Origin: UBA9676 sp035532275
Lineage (GTDB): Bacteria; Actinomycetota; Actinomycetes; Streptosporangiales; Streptosporangiaceae
Assembly: GCA_035532275.1 (NCBI GenBank)
Contig: DATKRG010000138.1
Span: 1-12,731, forward strand
Length of the DNA: 12,731 nt
Reading direction: 5' to 3'
The notes under the pieces were generated by a model, which worked only from the letters and a program-made list of their open reading frames with translations, searched no databases and was not told where the DNA came from. This document shows, piece by piece, positions 12,479 to 12,731 of this stretch. How positions within the stretch are numbered: the stretch's first letter is position 1; each line of letters starts with the position of its first letter. The position numbers and the translations under genes are program-made.

Positions 12479-12731
12479 TCAGTCCATGCCCTGATGCAGC
12501 CGGAAATCACTGTTATCGGGGGAAGCCTGGCCGGCTGCGGCCAGGCGCTGGAGCGCGAGTTCGGTGTAGAGAGCCGCGCCGGCCGGCAGGACCGAGTCGT
12601 CGAAGACGGCGTCGGCTGCGTGGTTGTACGGGGCGGTCTCCGGGTCGGCGCCCGGCGGGCAGGCACCCAGCATGAGGAAGGCGCCGGGCACCTGCTCCAG
12701 CACGAAGGAGAAGTCCTCGGCTCCGGTCAGC
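12479..12731 (-). CDS. M20 family amidohydrolase (C-terminal part, runs off window)
   Basis: Reads from the right edge: L-T-G-A-E-D-F-S-F-V-L-E-Q-V-P-G-A-F-L-M-L-G-A, the characteristic C-terminal segment of M20D-type metallo-amidohydrolases (the Glu of G-A-E-D-F lies near the metal site), then N-H-A-A-D-A-V-F-D-D-S-V-L and A-L-Y-T-E-L-A-L-Q-R-L-A, ending D-F-R-L-H-Q-G-M-D at TGA 12479-12481. About 83 residues are visible; most of the gene, including most metal ligands, is beyond the window. Relatives cleave N-acyl amino acids, indole-acetyl or hippurate-type amides in the cytosol. Its 3' end is the partner of the displaced remnant at 11546-11705. The gene converges on the antitoxin gene with 22 bp between stops. 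Confidence 0.9.
   Translation of the reverse strand, partial: LTGAEDFSFVLEQVPGAFLMLGACPPGADPETAPYNHAADAVFDDSVLPAGAALYTELALQRLAAAGQASPDNSDFRLHQGMD
12521..12674. repeat. Direct repeat, right copy (amidohydrolase 3' end)
   Basis: Partner of 11552-11705 at an offset of 969 bp, about 88% identical by hand count. This copy lies within the amidohydrolase gene whose frame continues out of the window. Confidence 0.85.

Noticed and set aside
12458..12493. Inverted repeat CAGGGCA...TGCCCTG between the antitoxin and amidohydrolase stops
   Set aside because: Arms are only 7 bp with a 22-nt loop and no T-run, too weak to call a terminator.
1..12731. tRNA, rRNA, CRISPR array, insertion sequence with terminal repeats
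   Set aside because: No cloverleaf-like segment, regularly spaced repeat series or transposase motif was seen on either strand; the only mobile-element gene is the decayed recombinase.

Overview
The window is very GC-rich, with coding frames showing strong G/C preference at third codon positions, GTG starts and AGGAGG-type ribosome sites. Its families (eukaryote-type Ser/Thr kinase, FHA-HTH regulator, DUF3017, DUF574-type methyltransferase, short GntR regulator) point to an actinomycete of the Streptosporangiales, Frankiales or Streptomyces type. The genus cannot be fixed from the sequence.

Left part (1-3513): the 3' end of an enoyl-CoA hydratase gene, a small gene of unknown function, a membrane-anchored Ser/Thr protein kinase, and, convergent with it, an FHA-HTH regulator. 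A perfect 11-bp inverted repeat lies between the last two and probably ends transcription from both sides.

Middle (3707-7508): a TCA-cycle cluster on the plus strand. It holds a short-form citrate synthase, a small DUF3017 membrane protein overlapping it by 4 nt, NADP-dependent isocitrate dehydrogenase and LDH-type malate dehydrogenase, then a terminator-like hairpin. The FHA-HTH gene diverges from citrate synthase across a 193-bp spacer. A kinase and a phosphothreonine-binding regulator therefore sit directly beside central carbon genes.

Right part (7560-12731): accessory DNA. It contains a decayed tyrosine recombinase (two catalytic positions substituted, C-terminus with the Tyr missing), a comparatively AT-rich spacer with a promoter-like sequence, an MFS efflux-type transporter, and a divergent pair of a DUF574/Methyltransf_19-type SAM methyltransferase and an 82-residue GntR regulator. 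Last comes a HigBA-like toxin-antitoxin module lying between two diverged copies of the 3' end of an M20 amidohydrolase gene. The toxin has a 1-nt frameshift while the antitoxin is intact.

The most unusual observation is the roughly 970-bp unit made of the toxin-antitoxin module plus one amidohydrolase 3' end. The left copy is a frameshifted remnant and the right copy belongs to a gene that runs out of the window. This is the layout expected of a small element inserted at the 3' end of a host gene, but no integrase lies inside it. No tRNA, rRNA or CRISPR array was seen.
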